NCBI RefSeq assembly: GCF_002157685.2
Contig: NZ_AP026738.1
Span: 62,001 to 126,000 of the forward strand
Direction: 5' to 3'
Source: Comamonas thiooxydans
GTDB taxonomy: Bacteria; Pseudomonadota; Gammaproteobacteria; Burkholderiales; Burkholderiaceae_C
Length of the DNA stretch: 64,000 nt
This document shows, in pieces, positions 15,367-24,065 of this stretch. The notes beneath the pieces were generated by a model, which did not search any database, had not been told where the DNA came from, and saw only the letters and a program-made list of their open reading frames with translations. Made by a program: the position numbers and the translations under genes. Within the stretch, counting starts at the first letter, position 1. Each line of letters opens with the position of its first letter.

Positions 15367-17508
15367 TCAGGACACCGTGCCTGCTTCGGCCCTGGCCAGG
15401 TATTCCCTGGCAAAGCCCTCGTACCAGTCCAGGCAGCCTGGGTTGGCCATGGCGTCCTTGTTGACCACCTTGGCCAGCGGCTGGCCCAGCAGCAGCTTCT
15501 TGATGGGCAGCTCCTGCTTTTTGCCGCTGAGCGTGCGCGGTATCTCGGCCACGGCGAAGATATCGTCGGGCACAAAGCGGGGCGACAGCGCCGAGCGGAT
15601 AGCCTTGTTGATGCGCTCGCGCAGGGCCGTATCCAGCTCCGCGCCCGGACGCAGGGCCACAAACAGCGGCATATAGCTGTCCTTGCCCAGATATTCGAGA
15701 TCCACCACCATGCTGTCCAGCACCTCGGGCAGGGCCTCGACGGCGCTGTAGATCTCGCTGGTGCCCATGCGCAGGCCATGGCGGTTGATGGTGGCGTCGC
15801 TGCGGCCGTAGATGATGCAGCCGCCCTCGCCGAGCAGCCTGATCCAGTCGCCATGACGCCAGACCGGTCCCATCTCTTGCGGGCCGTCACCGCCACCGGG
15901 TTGGCGGCCATGACCGGCGGGATACATGTCGAAATAGCTGGAAAGGTATCTTTTCCCGTCCGTGTCTCCCCACAGGAACAGCGGCATGGATGGAATGGGC
16001 TGGGTGCAGACCAGCTCGCCGACCTCGTCCATCACGGGCTGGCCCTGCTCGTTCCAGGCCTCGACGGCAGCGCCCAGCTGACGGCATTGCATGACGCCGG
16101 GCACCAGCGGTAGATCGCGGTTGCCGCCGATGAAGGCCCCCGCGAAGTCGGTGCCGCCCGACAGGTTGTTCCACCAGATGTCGCCCCCAAGCTCTCCCAA
16201 GGGGGCCTTTTCGGCCTGGGACGGCCCTGCGCCGTTCGTCTGCCGGATCTTGCGGAACTGCTCCGTGCCCCACTGCTGCACCTCGGCAGACAGCGGCGAG
16301 CCCGTGCTGCCCAGCCCGCGTATGCGTGACAGGTCGCCGCAGCTGGACAGCTCAAGGCCGGCTTTCATGCAGTTGGCATAGAAGGCCGCGCCCGAGCCAA
16401 AGCTGGTCACGCCGGTCTCGGCCGCAAAGCGCCACAGCGTGCCCCAGTCGGGCTTGTCCTTGCTGCCGCCGGGGCTGCCGTCGAAGATCACGCAGCTCGT
16501 GCCGCCCAGCAGGCCCGAGACCTGGGCATTCCACATCACCCAGCCCGTGGAGCTGTACCAGTGGTAGCGTTCGCCCCAGCTATTGGGCTCGTAGCTGCAG
16601 CCGATGTCGTTGTGCAGGGCCTTGAGCTGCAAGGCCACCAGCACCATGCCGCCATGGCCGTGGACTATGGGCTTGGGCAGGCCCGTGGTGCCGCTGGAGT
16701 AGACGATCCACAGTGGGTGATCGAAGGGCAGCCACTCTGGTGTGAAGGCTGCCGTTTCTGCATCATTTCGCGAAGTAACGCTGATGTAGTCTGCGGTGTC
16801 AGCTATCTTTATCGAAGTATTCAGATTGGGCACCAGCACCACGTGTTGCACGCTGGGCAGGCCTTGGCGCAGCTCCTGCAGGACCTCGCGGCGGTCTATG
16901 TCCTTGCCTGCGTAATGCACGCCGTCCACGGCGATCAGCGCCTTGGGCGCTATCTGCTTGAAGCGGTCGAGCACGGCATGGGTGCCCATATCGGGCGCGC
17001 AGATGCTCCAGATGGCGCCCAGGCTGGCGCAGGCCAGAAAGGCGACGATGGCCTCGGGAATATTGGGCAGATAGGCCGCGACGCGGTCGCCCTTGGCGAC
17101 GCCCTGGGCACGCAGATGCAGGGCCAGGGCCGCCACCTGGCCCTGCAGCTCGGGCCAGCTCAGCTCGCGCTGTAGGCCCCGCTCGTTGCGGCTGATGACG
17201 GCCGGCATGCCGGCGGCATGGGCCGGCTGGACATGGCGCAGCACCTGCTGCACATAGTTCACCTGCGCGCCCGGGAACCACTGTGCGCCGGGCATGGTGT
17301 TCTTGGCCAGCACCGCGCTGTGCGGCGTGGGCGACTGCAGGTCGAAGTAATCCCAGATGCTTTGCCAGAAGGCATCGAGATCGCTGGTCGACCAGCGCCA
17401 CAGCGCGTCGTAGTCGGCGAAGCTCAGGCCACGCGTTTCACGCAGCCAGTTCTGGTACAGCCGGATCTGGGGAATGTAGGGGGCGGGGTGTTGGGGGGCG
17501 GAGGACAT
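15367..17508 (-). CDS. aacS: Acetoacetyl-CoA synthetase with extra loops
   Basis: Cytoplasmic adenylate-forming ligase that activates acetoacetate to acetoacetyl-CoA, linking ketone bodies and polyhydroxybutyrate turnover to the CoA pool. The AMP-binding signature YSSGTTGLPKPIVHGHGG is near residue 255, and the C-terminal GRSDATINRHGLRMGTSEIY hinge and catalytic GKKQELPIKK are intact. At 713 residues it is longer than the roughly 650-670 I know for the family. Two loops explain much of this: about residues 422-442, encoded by a repeat-like sequence, and about residues 528-546, glycine-rich. Both are in frame and leave core motifs untouched. Confidence 0.93.
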   Translation of the reverse strand: MSSAPQHPAPYIPQIRLYQNWLRETRGLSFADYDALWRWSTSDLDAFWQSIWDYFDLQSPTPHSAVLAKNTMPGAQWFPGAQVNYVQQVLRHVQPAHAAGMPAVISRNERGLQRELSWPELQGQVAALALHLRAQGVAKGDRVAAYLPNIPEAIVAFLACASLGAIWSICAPDMGTHAVLDRFKQIAPKALIAVDGVHYAGKDIDRREVLQELRQGLPSVQHVVLVPNLNTSIKIADTADYISVTSRNDAETAAFTPEWLPFDHPLWIVYSSGTTGLPKPIVHGHGGMVLVALQLKALHNDIGCSYEPNSWGERYHWYSSTGWVMWNAQVSGLLGGTSCVIFDGSPGGSKDKPDWGTLWRFAAETGVTSFGSGAAFYANCMKAGLELSSCGDLSRIRGLGSTGSPLSAEVQQWGTEQFRKIRQTNGAGPSQAEKAPLGELGGDIWWNNLSGGTDFAGAFIGGNRDLPLVPGVMQCRQLGAAVEAWNEQGQPVMDEVGELVCTQPIPSMPLFLWGDTDGKRYLSSYFDMYPAGHGRQPGGGDGPQEMGPVWRHGDWIRLLGEGGCIIYGRSDATINRHGLRMGTSEIYSAVEALPEVLDSMVVDLEYLGKDSYMPLFVALRPGAELDTALRERINKAIRSALSPRFVPDDIFAVAEIPRTLSGKKQELPIKKLLLGQPLAKVVNKDAMANPGCLDWYEGFAREYLARAEAGTVS
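16182..16240 (-). repeat. Repeat relic inside the acetoacetyl-CoA synthetase gene
   Basis: The minus strand reads GGGCCGTCCC, then AGGCCGAAAAGGCC, then a GCCCCCTTGGG...GGGGGC stem. The GGGCCGTCCC and CCCCCTTGGGGG parts are also hallmarks of the gene-end repeats at 22881, 25102 and 52245. It encodes the non-conserved loop RQTNGAGPSQAEKAPLGELG between the QFRKI and DIWWNNLSGG segments. Confidence 0.5.
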
Positions 17509-17650
17509 GGCCTCAGCCTAGCGCTGCAGTCCGTGCGCGTCATTGGTGGTGGCCCCGTCAGATGTCACCTGTGCAGCACGGATGCGCGGTCAAACCGATA
17601 ATCGGGGCCTGTCTACACCGTCAACGGCGCATGCCGGCGACCCGCACCCC

Positions 17651-19570
17651 ATGTCCGCTTTGCCCACCCGCGTGCTGGCCGTCATTCCGCCGATGACGCA
17701 GCTCAACACTCCCTACCCCTCCACGGCCTATCTGACCGGCTTTCTGCGTTCGCGCGGCATCACCGCCATGCAGGAAGACCTGGCACTGGCCCTGGTGCTG
17801 CAGCTGCTCTCGCCCGATGGCCTGCGCGCCGTGGCTGAGCGTATCCGGAGCCTGCCGGTCGGCAAGCACACGCCTGCCGTCCAGTCCTTTGTCGCGCAGC
17901 AGGAGCGCTATCTGGCCACGATTGCGCCCACGATTGCGTTTTTGCAGGGGCGAGACTCCACGCTGGCCCACCGCATCGTGGGGCGCCACTTTCTGCCCGA
18001 AGGCCCGCGCTTTGCCACGCTCGAAGTGTATGAGGACGAGGAAGGCGGCGATCCGCTGGGCTGGGCTTTTGGCGCTTTAGGCCTGCAAGACAAGGCCAAG
18101 CATCTGGCCACGCTGTACCTCAACGATCTGGCCGATGTGCTGCGCGATGCCGTGGACGAGCGCTTCGAGTTCGTGCGCTATGCCGAGTCGCTGGCCGGCA
18201 GCCAGCCCAGCTTCGATCCGCTGGCCAATGCCCTCGCGGCAGAGCCCAATCTGGTCGACGAGGTGCTGGAGCGCCTGACGCTGGAGGCCGTGGAGCGCCA
18301 CCAGCCCACGGTGGTGCTGCTGTCCGTACCTTTTCCCGGTGCGGTGTATGCGGCGTTTCGCATTGCCCAGACCATCAAAAAGCACCATCCCCAGATTGCC
18401 CTCGTGCTGGGCGGCGGCTTCGTCAACACCGAGCTGCGCGAGCTGGCTGAGCCGCGCGTCTTCGACTACTTCGACTTCGTGACGCTGGATGCGGGCGAAC
18501 GCCCGCTGCTAGCGCTGCTCGAGCACCTGCGCGGCGAGCGCGGCAAATCGCGCCTGGTGCGCACTTTTGTGCGCGGCAGTGATGACGAAGGTGGCAAGGT
18601 CCAGTACATCAACATGATGGAATCCGACATCGCGTTTGCCGAGGTCGGCACGCCCACCTGGGACGGCCTGCCGCTGGACCGATACCTGTCGCTGCTGGAC
18701 ATGCTCAACCCCATGCACCGTCTGTGGAGCGACGGGCGCTGGAACAAGCTCACCGTGGCCCATGGCTGCTACTGGAAGAAGTGCAGCTTTTGCGATGTGA
18801 GCCTGGACTATATCGGCCGCTACGAGGGCGCCAGCGCTGCCGTGCTGGCCGACCGCATCGAGGCCATCGTCGCCGAGACCGGCCAGACCGGCTTTCACTT
18901 TGTCGATGAAGCCGCGCCGCCCAAGGCGCTCAAGGCGCTGTCGCAGGAGCTGATTGCGCGCAACGCCGGCATCTCCTGGTGGGGCAATGTGCGCTTTGAG
19001 AAGACCTTCACGCCCGAGCTGGCCGATCTGATGGCCGACAGCGGCTGCATCGCCATCTCCGGAGGTCTGGAAGTGGCGTCCGACCGGCTGCTGGCGCTGA
19101 TGAAAAAAGGCGTGACCGTGGACCAGGTGGCACGCGTGACCAAGGCGTTCTCGGAGGCCGGCATCCTGGTCCATGCCTATCTGATGTACGGCTTTCCCAC
19201 GCAGACCGTGCAGGACACGGTGGACGCGCTCGAGTATGTGCGCCAGCTGTTCCTCAACGGCTGCATTCAAAGCGGCTTCTTTCACCGCTTCAGCTGCACC
19301 GTGCACTCGCCCGTGGGGCTCAACCCCGAGGAATACGGCATCGAGCTGCCGCCGCTGCCCGAGGGCAACTTTGCCAAGAACGACCGTCCCTTCATCGATC
19401 CCACGGGCGTCGATCACGACGCACTGGGCGCGGCGCTCAAGAAGGCCATCTACAACTTCATGCACGGCATAGCGCTGGAGGAGGATGTGCGCATGTGGTT
19501 CCCGTTCAAGGTGCCCAAGCCCACGGTCAAGCGCGATCGCATTGCGCGCGCGCTGCAGCAGAAGCAATGA
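17651..19570 (+). CDS. B12-binding-type radical SAM protein with CX4CX2C cluster motif
   Basis: A 639-residue enzyme. The N-terminal part carries a cobalamin-binding-like Rossmann region (VLSVPFPGAVYAAFRIA and LVLGGGFVNTELRELA, about residues 215-270), then a radical SAM domain. The 4Fe-4S motif reads CYWKKCSFC near residue 375, so spacing is CX4CX2C rather than the usual CX3CX2C. Downstream the AdoMet-binding GGLEVASDRLL and YLMYGFPTQT are clear. Reaction and substrate are unknown to me. The start at ATG 17651 begins the conserved RVLAVIPP strand; the frame is open further up from 17543. It stands alone, opposite to aacS. Confidence 0.85.
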   Translation: MSALPTRVLAVIPPMTQLNTPYPSTAYLTGFLRSRGITAMQEDLALALVLQLLSPDGLRAVAERIRSLPVGKHTPAVQSFVAQQERYLATIAPTIAFLQGRDSTLAHRIVGRHFLPEGPRFATLEVYEDEEGGDPLGWAFGALGLQDKAKHLATLYLNDLADVLRDAVDERFEFVRYAESLAGSQPSFDPLANALAAEPNLVDEVLERLTLEAVERHQPTVVLLSVPFPGAVYAAFRIAQTIKKHHPQIALVLGGGFVNTELRELAEPRVFDYFDFVTLDAGERPLLALLEHLRGERGKSRLVRTFVRGSDDEGGKVQYINMMESDIAFAEVGTPTWDGLPLDRYLSLLDMLNPMHRLWSDGRWNKLTVAHGCYWKKCSFCDVSLDYIGRYEGASAAVLADRIEAIVAETGQTGFHFVDEAAPPKALKALSQELIARNAGISWWGNVRFEKTFTPELADLMADSGCIAISGGLEVASDRLLALMKKGVTVDQVARVTKAFSEAGILVHAYLMYGFPTQTVQDTVDALEYVRQLFLNGCIQSGFFHRFSCTVHSPVGLNPEEYGIELPPLPEGNFAKNDRPFIDPTGVDHDALGAALKKAIYNFMHGIALEEDVRMWFPFKVPKPTVKRDRIARALQQKQ

Positions 19571-19572
19571 AT

Positions 19573-19656
19573 TTGATAGCTTCTTGCGCTTGCTGATCAA
19601 TAACTTCATGTCTATTTATCAATGAAATCATTGACGGGTTGGCGCTGGAAGCTATG
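19573..19656. repeat. AGCTAT-bounded intergenic repeat, copy 2
   Basis: TTGATAGCTTCTTGCGCTTG at the left and GGCGCTGGAAGCTAT at the right pair imperfectly around about 50 AT-rich bases. The copy directly follows the stop of the radical SAM gene. The rest of the gap to 19802 holds only the ribosome site of the permease gene. Confidence 0.55.
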
Positions 19657-19802
19657 TATTTGATAGTTTGACATTCAGTCGCCGTTTTCCCGCGTGTGCA
19701 AGAGACCACAGTCCCTGGTTTACCAGTGCTTGCACGACCCCAGCGGGCAAGCACTGCTTGCCATAATCTGCTCCGTTTTTGATATCTCCAAGGAGCGATG
19801 GG

Positions 19803-21125
19803 ATGGGAATGTTTCAATGGACGGAGCGATCGTCCGATGTCTTGCAGGGCGGTGGCGTCATCGGCCCCGATGAGCGACTGCCCTGGACGCAGACCGGTTT
19901 GATGGGTATCCAGCACGTGATCGCCATGTTTGGCTCCACCGTGCTGGCCCCTATCCTCATGGGGTTCGATCCCAATCTGGCGGTGTTGATGAGCGGCATC
20001 GGCACGCTGATCTTCTTTCTCATCACCGGCGGCAAGGTGCCCAGCTATCTGGGCTCTTCCTTTGCCTTCATCGGCGTGGTCAACATCGCCACCGGCTACG
20101 TGGCCAGCCAGGGACCTGCCAACGCCAATATCGGCGTGGCGCTGGGCGGCATCATTGCCTGCGGCTTTGTCTACATGCTGGTCGGCCTGCTGGTGCAGAT
20201 GGTGGGAACGGCCTGGATCGAACGCTTCATGCCGCCCGTGGTGACGGGCGCCGTGGTGGCCATCATCGGCCTGAACCTGGCCTCGATTCCCATCAAGAAC
20301 ATGGCGTCCAACAACTTCGAATCCTGGATGCAGGCGCTGACCTTTGTATCTGTGGCGCTGGTGGCCGTGTTCACGCGCGGCATGCTGCAGCGCCTGCTGA
20401 TTCTGATCGGCCTGATCATTGCCAGTGTGCTCTATGCCGTCTTCACCAACGGCCTGGGCTGGGGCAAGCCCGTGGATCTGAGCGGCGTGCTCAATGCCGC
20501 CTGGTTCGGCATTCCCAGCTTTCATGCGCCGGTGTTCACCAGCAATGCCATGCTGCTGATCGTGCCTGTGGTCATCATCCTGGTGGCCGAGAACCTGGGC
20601 CATATCAAGGCCGTGACGGCCATGACGGGCAAGAACCTGGACCAGTACATGGGCCGTGCCTTCATCGGTGACGGCGTGGCCACCATGGTCTCCGGCGCAG
20701 CCGGCGGCACGGGCGTGACCACCTATGCCGAAAACATCGGCGTGATGGCGGCGACCCGCATCTACTCCACGGCCGTGTTCTTTGTGGCGGCCCTGCTGGC
20801 CGTGCTGCTGGGCTTCTCGCCCAAGTTCGGTGCGCTGATCCAGGCCATTCCCCTGCCCGTGATGGGCGGTGTCTCCATCGTGGTGTTCGGCCTGATCGCC
20901 ATTGCCGGCGCCAAGATCTGGGTGGACAACAAGGTGGACTTCTCCGACACCAAGAATCTGATTGTGGCTGCCATCACCCTGATCCTGGGCACCGGAGAAT
21001 TCACGCTGAGGTTTGGCGAATTCGCGCTGGGCGGCATCGGCTGCGCCACCTTTGGCGCCATCATCCTGTATGCACTGCTGACCATGGGCGAGCGCAAATC
21101 TGAAACCAAGGTACAGGCCAAGTGA
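19803..21125 (+). CDS. NCS2-family nucleobase permease (uracil/xanthine type)
   Basis: A 440-residue inner-membrane symporter with about 14 hydrophobic segments. The SFAFIGV segment near residue 87, the VAENLGHIKAVTAMTG segment near 262 and GGTGVTTYAENIGVMAATR near 300 are hallmarks of the UraA/RutG branch, pointing to uracil/pyrimidine uptake. The start ATG 19803 has AAGGAG at 19790-19795; an in-frame TTG at 19779 is less likely. No pyrimidine-degradation genes adjoin it. Confidence 0.9.
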   Translation: MGMFQWTERSSDVLQGGGVIGPDERLPWTQTGLMGIQHVIAMFGSTVLAPILMGFDPNLAVLMSGIGTLIFFLITGGKVPSYLGSSFAFIGVVNIATGYVASQGPANANIGVALGGIIACGFVYMLVGLLVQMVGTAWIERFMPPVVTGAVVAIIGLNLASIPIKNMASNNFESWMQALTFVSVALVAVFTRGMLQRLLILIGLIIASVLYAVFTNGLGWGKPVDLSGVLNAAWFGIPSFHAPVFTSNAMLLIVPVVIILVAENLGHIKAVTAMTGKNLDQYMGRAFIGDGVATMVSGAAGGTGVTTYAENIGVMAATRIYSTAVFFVAALLAVLLGFSPKFGALIQAIPLPVMGGVSIVVFGLIAIAGAKIWVDNKVDFSDTKNLIVAAITLILGTGEFTLRFGEFALGGIGCATFGAIILYALLTMGERKSETKVQAK

Positions 21126-21142
21126 GTGCCAACATGTAATCG

Positions 21143-21209
21143 GGGGAACATTCCCCTGACAGCAGCGCGGGGCCTTTGCCGAGAATCCCGGTATTAATGT
21201 TCCGCGCTG
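21143..21209 (+). other. Structured region between permease and CoA-transferase genes
   Basis: GGGGAA-CA-TTCCCC at 21143-21156 and the pair CAGCGCGG (21163-21170) / CCGCGCTG (21202-21209) can form two hairpins in the gap, upstream of the terminator at 21234. No known RNA family is recognised. Confidence 0.35.
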
Positions 21210-21233
21210 GTAACATTTCTCTCTGGAGATATG

Positions 21234-21258
21234 CCGCCCTACCCGGGCGGTTTTTTTT
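21234..21258 (+). terminator. Terminator before the CoA-transferase gene
   Basis: CCGCCC and GGGCGG form a 6-bp stem with a 5-base loop, followed by eight T. It is 105 bases before the CoA-transferase start, so it may end the permease transcript or act as an attenuator in a leader. Confidence 0.85.
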
Positions 21259-21362
21259 AGAGGTGCCAGCCTGAGCGCCGAGCATGAGCCGCAAGAATGC
21301 CAGCGCGTTGGCGCCGGTCAGGCTCGCGTGCCGGGCCGGGACCTCTGAGTTTGGAGCATGCA

Positions 21363-22877
21363 ATGTCCATCGCAGATCGCGTACGTTACCCAGAATTCCT
21401 CTCGCGCGTCATGACGGCCGAAGAGGCCGCCGCCCTGATTCCCAACGGTGTCAATGTCGGCATGAGCGGCTTTACCGGAGCCGGTTATCCCAAGGCATTG
21501 CCACAGGCTATAGCGGCCCGTGCCAAGGCCGAGCATGCCCAGGGCAAGCCCTACAAGATCAATGTCTGGACCGGTGCGTCCACCGCCGCCGAATGCGACG
21601 GCGTGATGGCCGAAGCCCATGCACTGGGTCAGCGCCTGCCCTTCAACACCGATCCCATCGCGCGCAAGGCAGTGAACTCGGGTGAGATCGACTTCATCGA
21701 CATGCACCTGTCCCATGTGGCGCAGCATGCCTGGTTCGGCTTTCTGGGCCATATGAACATCGCCGTGATCGAGGTGCTGGGCGTGACCGCCGACGGCCTG
21801 CTGATCCCGTCGACTGCCGTGGGCAACAACAAGACCTGGCTGGAGATCGCCGACAAGGTGATTCTGGAAGTCAACACCAAGCCGCCCGCCCGGATGGAGG
21901 GCATGCACGACATCTACTACGGCACGGCCATCCCGCCGCGCCGCATGCCCATCAACATGACGCATGCCGATGACCGCATCGGCGATGCCTACCTGAAGGT
22001 GGACCCGGCCAAGGTCGTGGCCGTGGTCGAGACCCACAAGGGCGACCGCGACAACGTGTTTGCCACACCGGACGAGAACTCCCAGAAAATAGCCGGCTAC
22101 ATCATCGACTTCCTGGCCCACGAGATGAAGATGGGCCGCCTGCCCAAGGAAATGCTGCCCATCCAGTCGGGCGTGGGCAACGTGGCCAACGCCGTGCTGG
22201 CAGGCTTGCTGACCGGCCCGTTCGAGAACCTGCTGGGCTTTACCGAAGTGCTGCAGGACGGCATGCTGGATCTGCTGCGCGCGGGCAAGATGAGCAAGGC
22301 CTCGGCCACCTCCATCTCGCTGTCTGCTGCGGCCTACAAGGACTTCGAGGACAACATCGACTTCTACCGCGAGCGCATCATCCTGCGCCCGCAGGAAATC
22401 TCGAACCACCCCGAGCTGGTGCGCCGCCTGGGCATCATCGCCATGAACTCGATGATCGAGGCCGACATCTACGGCAACATCAATTCGACCCATGTCATGG
22501 GCACAGGCATGATGAACGGCATCGGCGGCTCGGGCGACTTTGCTCGCAACGGCTATCTGTCCTTCTTCGTCACGCCTTCGGTGGCCAAGGACGGCAAGAT
22601 CAGCTGCATCGTGCCCATGTGCTCGCATGTGGACCACACCGAGCATGACACCCAGATCATCGTCACCGAGCAAGGCCTGGCGGATCTGCGCGGCCTGTCG
22701 CCCAAGCAGCGTGCGCAAGTCATCATCGACAAGTGTGTCCATCCGGACTATCGCGCCCAGTTGCAGGATTATTTCGATCGCTCGCGCCAGCAGGGTGCGC
22801 AGCACACGCCGCATATCCTGACCGAGGCACTGTCCTGGCACCAGCGCTTCATGGACAAGGGCGATATGCGTAGCTGA
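21363..22877 (+). CDS. Succinyl-CoA:acetate CoA-transferase / acetyl-CoA hydrolase family
   Basis: A 504-residue class I CoA-transferase of the AarC/Cat1 type, which swaps CoA between succinyl-CoA and acetate and can close a modified TCA cycle or recover CoA. The N-terminal GMSGFTGAGYPKALP segment (near residue 33) and C-terminal MGTGMMNGIGGSGDFARNGY with the adjacent catalytic glutamate region are characteristic. The ATG at 21363 has GGAGCATGCA just upstream. It probably works with the acetoacetyl-CoA and thioesterase genes in acyl-CoA balance, though no operon is evident. Confidence 0.9.
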   Translation: MSIADRVRYPEFLSRVMTAEEAAALIPNGVNVGMSGFTGAGYPKALPQAIAARAKAEHAQGKPYKINVWTGASTAAECDGVMAEAHALGQRLPFNTDPIARKAVNSGEIDFIDMHLSHVAQHAWFGFLGHMNIAVIEVLGVTADGLLIPSTAVGNNKTWLEIADKVILEVNTKPPARMEGMHDIYYGTAIPPRRMPINMTHADDRIGDAYLKVDPAKVVAVVETHKGDRDNVFATPDENSQKIAGYIIDFLAHEMKMGRLPKEMLPIQSGVGNVANAVLAGLLTGPFENLLGFTEVLQDGMLDLLRAGKMSKASATSISLSAAAYKDFEDNIDFYRERIILRPQEISNHPELVRRLGIIAMNSMIEADIYGNINSTHVMGTGMMNGIGGSGDFARNGYLSFFVTPSVAKDGKISCIVPMCSHVDHTEHDTQIIVTEQGLADLRGLSPKQRAQVIIDKCVHPDYRAQLQDYFDRSRQQGAQHTPHILTEALSWHQRFMDKGDMRS

Positions 22878-22880
22878 GCT

Positions 22881-22981
22881 ACCCCCTGAGCCGCTGCGCC
22901 TGGGAGGCTCCGCGGCTTCCCCCAAGGGGGACGACACCCTCGCTGCGGGGCGGCGGGGCCGCCTAGGCCCTTGCTTGGTGT
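22881..22981 (-). repeat. Gene-end repeat, full copy after the CoA-transferase gene
   Basis: Read on the minus strand it runs ACACCAAGCAAGGGCC, a GC-rich part, CCCGCAGCGAGGGTGTCGTC, a CCCCCTTGGGGG stem, and GCGGCTCAGGGGG. Its GCTCAGGGGG end lies 4 bases after the stop codon at 22877. Other copies keep the same orientation to the gene they follow. Confidence 0.7.
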
Positions 22982-23098
22982 CTCTGACTCGGGGTGTGGG
23001 TGCACTGTCCGCTGTGCCACATGGCTTGAGGCATTGACTGGGAGCTGCTGCCTAGTCCGCTTGGTGCTGGCGTCTGCTGCTCCAAGTCCTTAGCATCG

Positions 23099-23128
23099 AA
23101 GGACGCTCTGCAAGGAGCGTCCTTTTTT
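23099..23128 (+). terminator. Terminator upstream of the thioesterase gene
   Basis: AAGGACGCTC and GAGCGTCCTT form a perfect 10-bp stem with a 6-base loop followed by T. It ends just 20 bases before the thioesterase start, so it most likely stops the transcript from the CoA-transferase gene. Confidence 0.85.
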
Positions 23129-23148
23129 CATGCACCACAAGGACTGGT

Positions 23149-23622
23149 ATGGCGATCTGGACCCGAGAGCTCGATCTGAAAGCGCTGAACGCAGGCAGCG
23201 CAAACACTGCAATTTCCCATCTGGGCATTGAGTTCACCGAATACGGCGACGACTATGTGCGCGCCCGCATCCATGTGGATGAACGCACCTGCCAGCCCTA
23301 CGGCATTCTGCACGGCGGTGTCAGCGTGGTGCTGGCCGAGACGCTGGGGTCGATGGCCGCGGCCTGCAGCATTCCCGAAGGCTACCGCTGCGTGGGCCTG
23401 GGCGTGACTGCCAATCATGTGCGCGCAGGCCGCAAGGGCAGCTGGATCACCGCCACGGCGCGGCCCACGCACCTGGGGCGTACCACGCATGTCTGGGCGG
23501 TGGAGCTGCGCGATGAAGAGGGCAAGCTGACCTGCAACTGCAGCCTGACGATGGCGATCCTGCCGCCAGAGGCAGCCAAGAATGCGCGGCTGGATGCGGC
23601 TTCGTTGGGCGGGGTGCAGTAG
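23149..23622 (+). CDS. Hotdog-fold thioesterase, PaaI/MenI/EntH type
   Basis: A 157-residue single-domain thioesterase that would cleave an acyl- or aryl-CoA. The catalytic region LHGGVSVVLAETLGS near residue 63 has the HGG and the acidic residue of the 4-hydroxybenzoyl-CoA thioesterase II-like group, and ANHVRAG follows near 88. Relatives act on 1,4-dihydroxy-2-naphthoyl-CoA, on mis-loaded enterobactin intermediates or on phenylacetyl-CoA; the substrate cannot be read here. Confidence 0.9.
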   Translation: MAIWTRELDLKALNAGSANTAISHLGIEFTEYGDDYVRARIHVDERTCQPYGILHGGVSVVLAETLGSMAAACSIPEGYRCVGLGVTANHVRAGRKGSWITATARPTHLGRTTHVWAVELRDEEGKLTCNCSLTMAILPPEAAKNARLDAASLGGVQ

Positions 23623-23651
23623 GTTTTGGTTTGCGAGACCGCTTTGTTTTG

Positions 23652-23897
23652 AGGGCAGAGGCCGGGACTCGCCCCGGCAGGCGAGTTACCTTTCTTGCTC
23701 GCACAAGAAACGTAACCCAAAGAATGCGACCCGGGTGTCTGCGTCCCTGCGCTTCGCTCCGGGCAAACCTGTGTCACGCAATCCAGACCGCGGTGCGGCA
23801 AAACTCGCTGTGTGCTGGCGCACTCCGCTCAAACACGTTGCCGCAAGTCAGAGCACGAAGCATTGGCACTCTTCGGTGCCAATGCCCGCAGCCTGAA
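23652..23897 (+). repeat. Composite intergenic repeat, copy A
   Basis: This stretch carries in order a GC-rich inverted GACTCGCC/GGCGAGT block, a TTTCTTG...CAAGAAA block, CGCTTCGCTCCGGGCAAACC, the sequence GGCAAAACTCGCTG, CTCAAACACGTTGCCG, and a TTGGCAC...GTGCCAA hairpin. The same order occurs on the minus strand at 24066-24300. No credible gene is present; short open frames here show no family resemblance. Confidence 0.6.
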
Positions 23898-24065
23898 CTG
23901 CGTGCCGCAGGCGCAGCCAGACGGGTGAAAGCGGGATCGGACGGCCTGCGAGAGCTATGACGAAATTGGCTTCTAGCGCTTATGCAGATTGCGGTAACAG
24001 CTATCGGTTTGATAAAGAAGCTCTGGTATTGTCCCTTTTGACCACGCATGCGACGGCTGCCTCTT

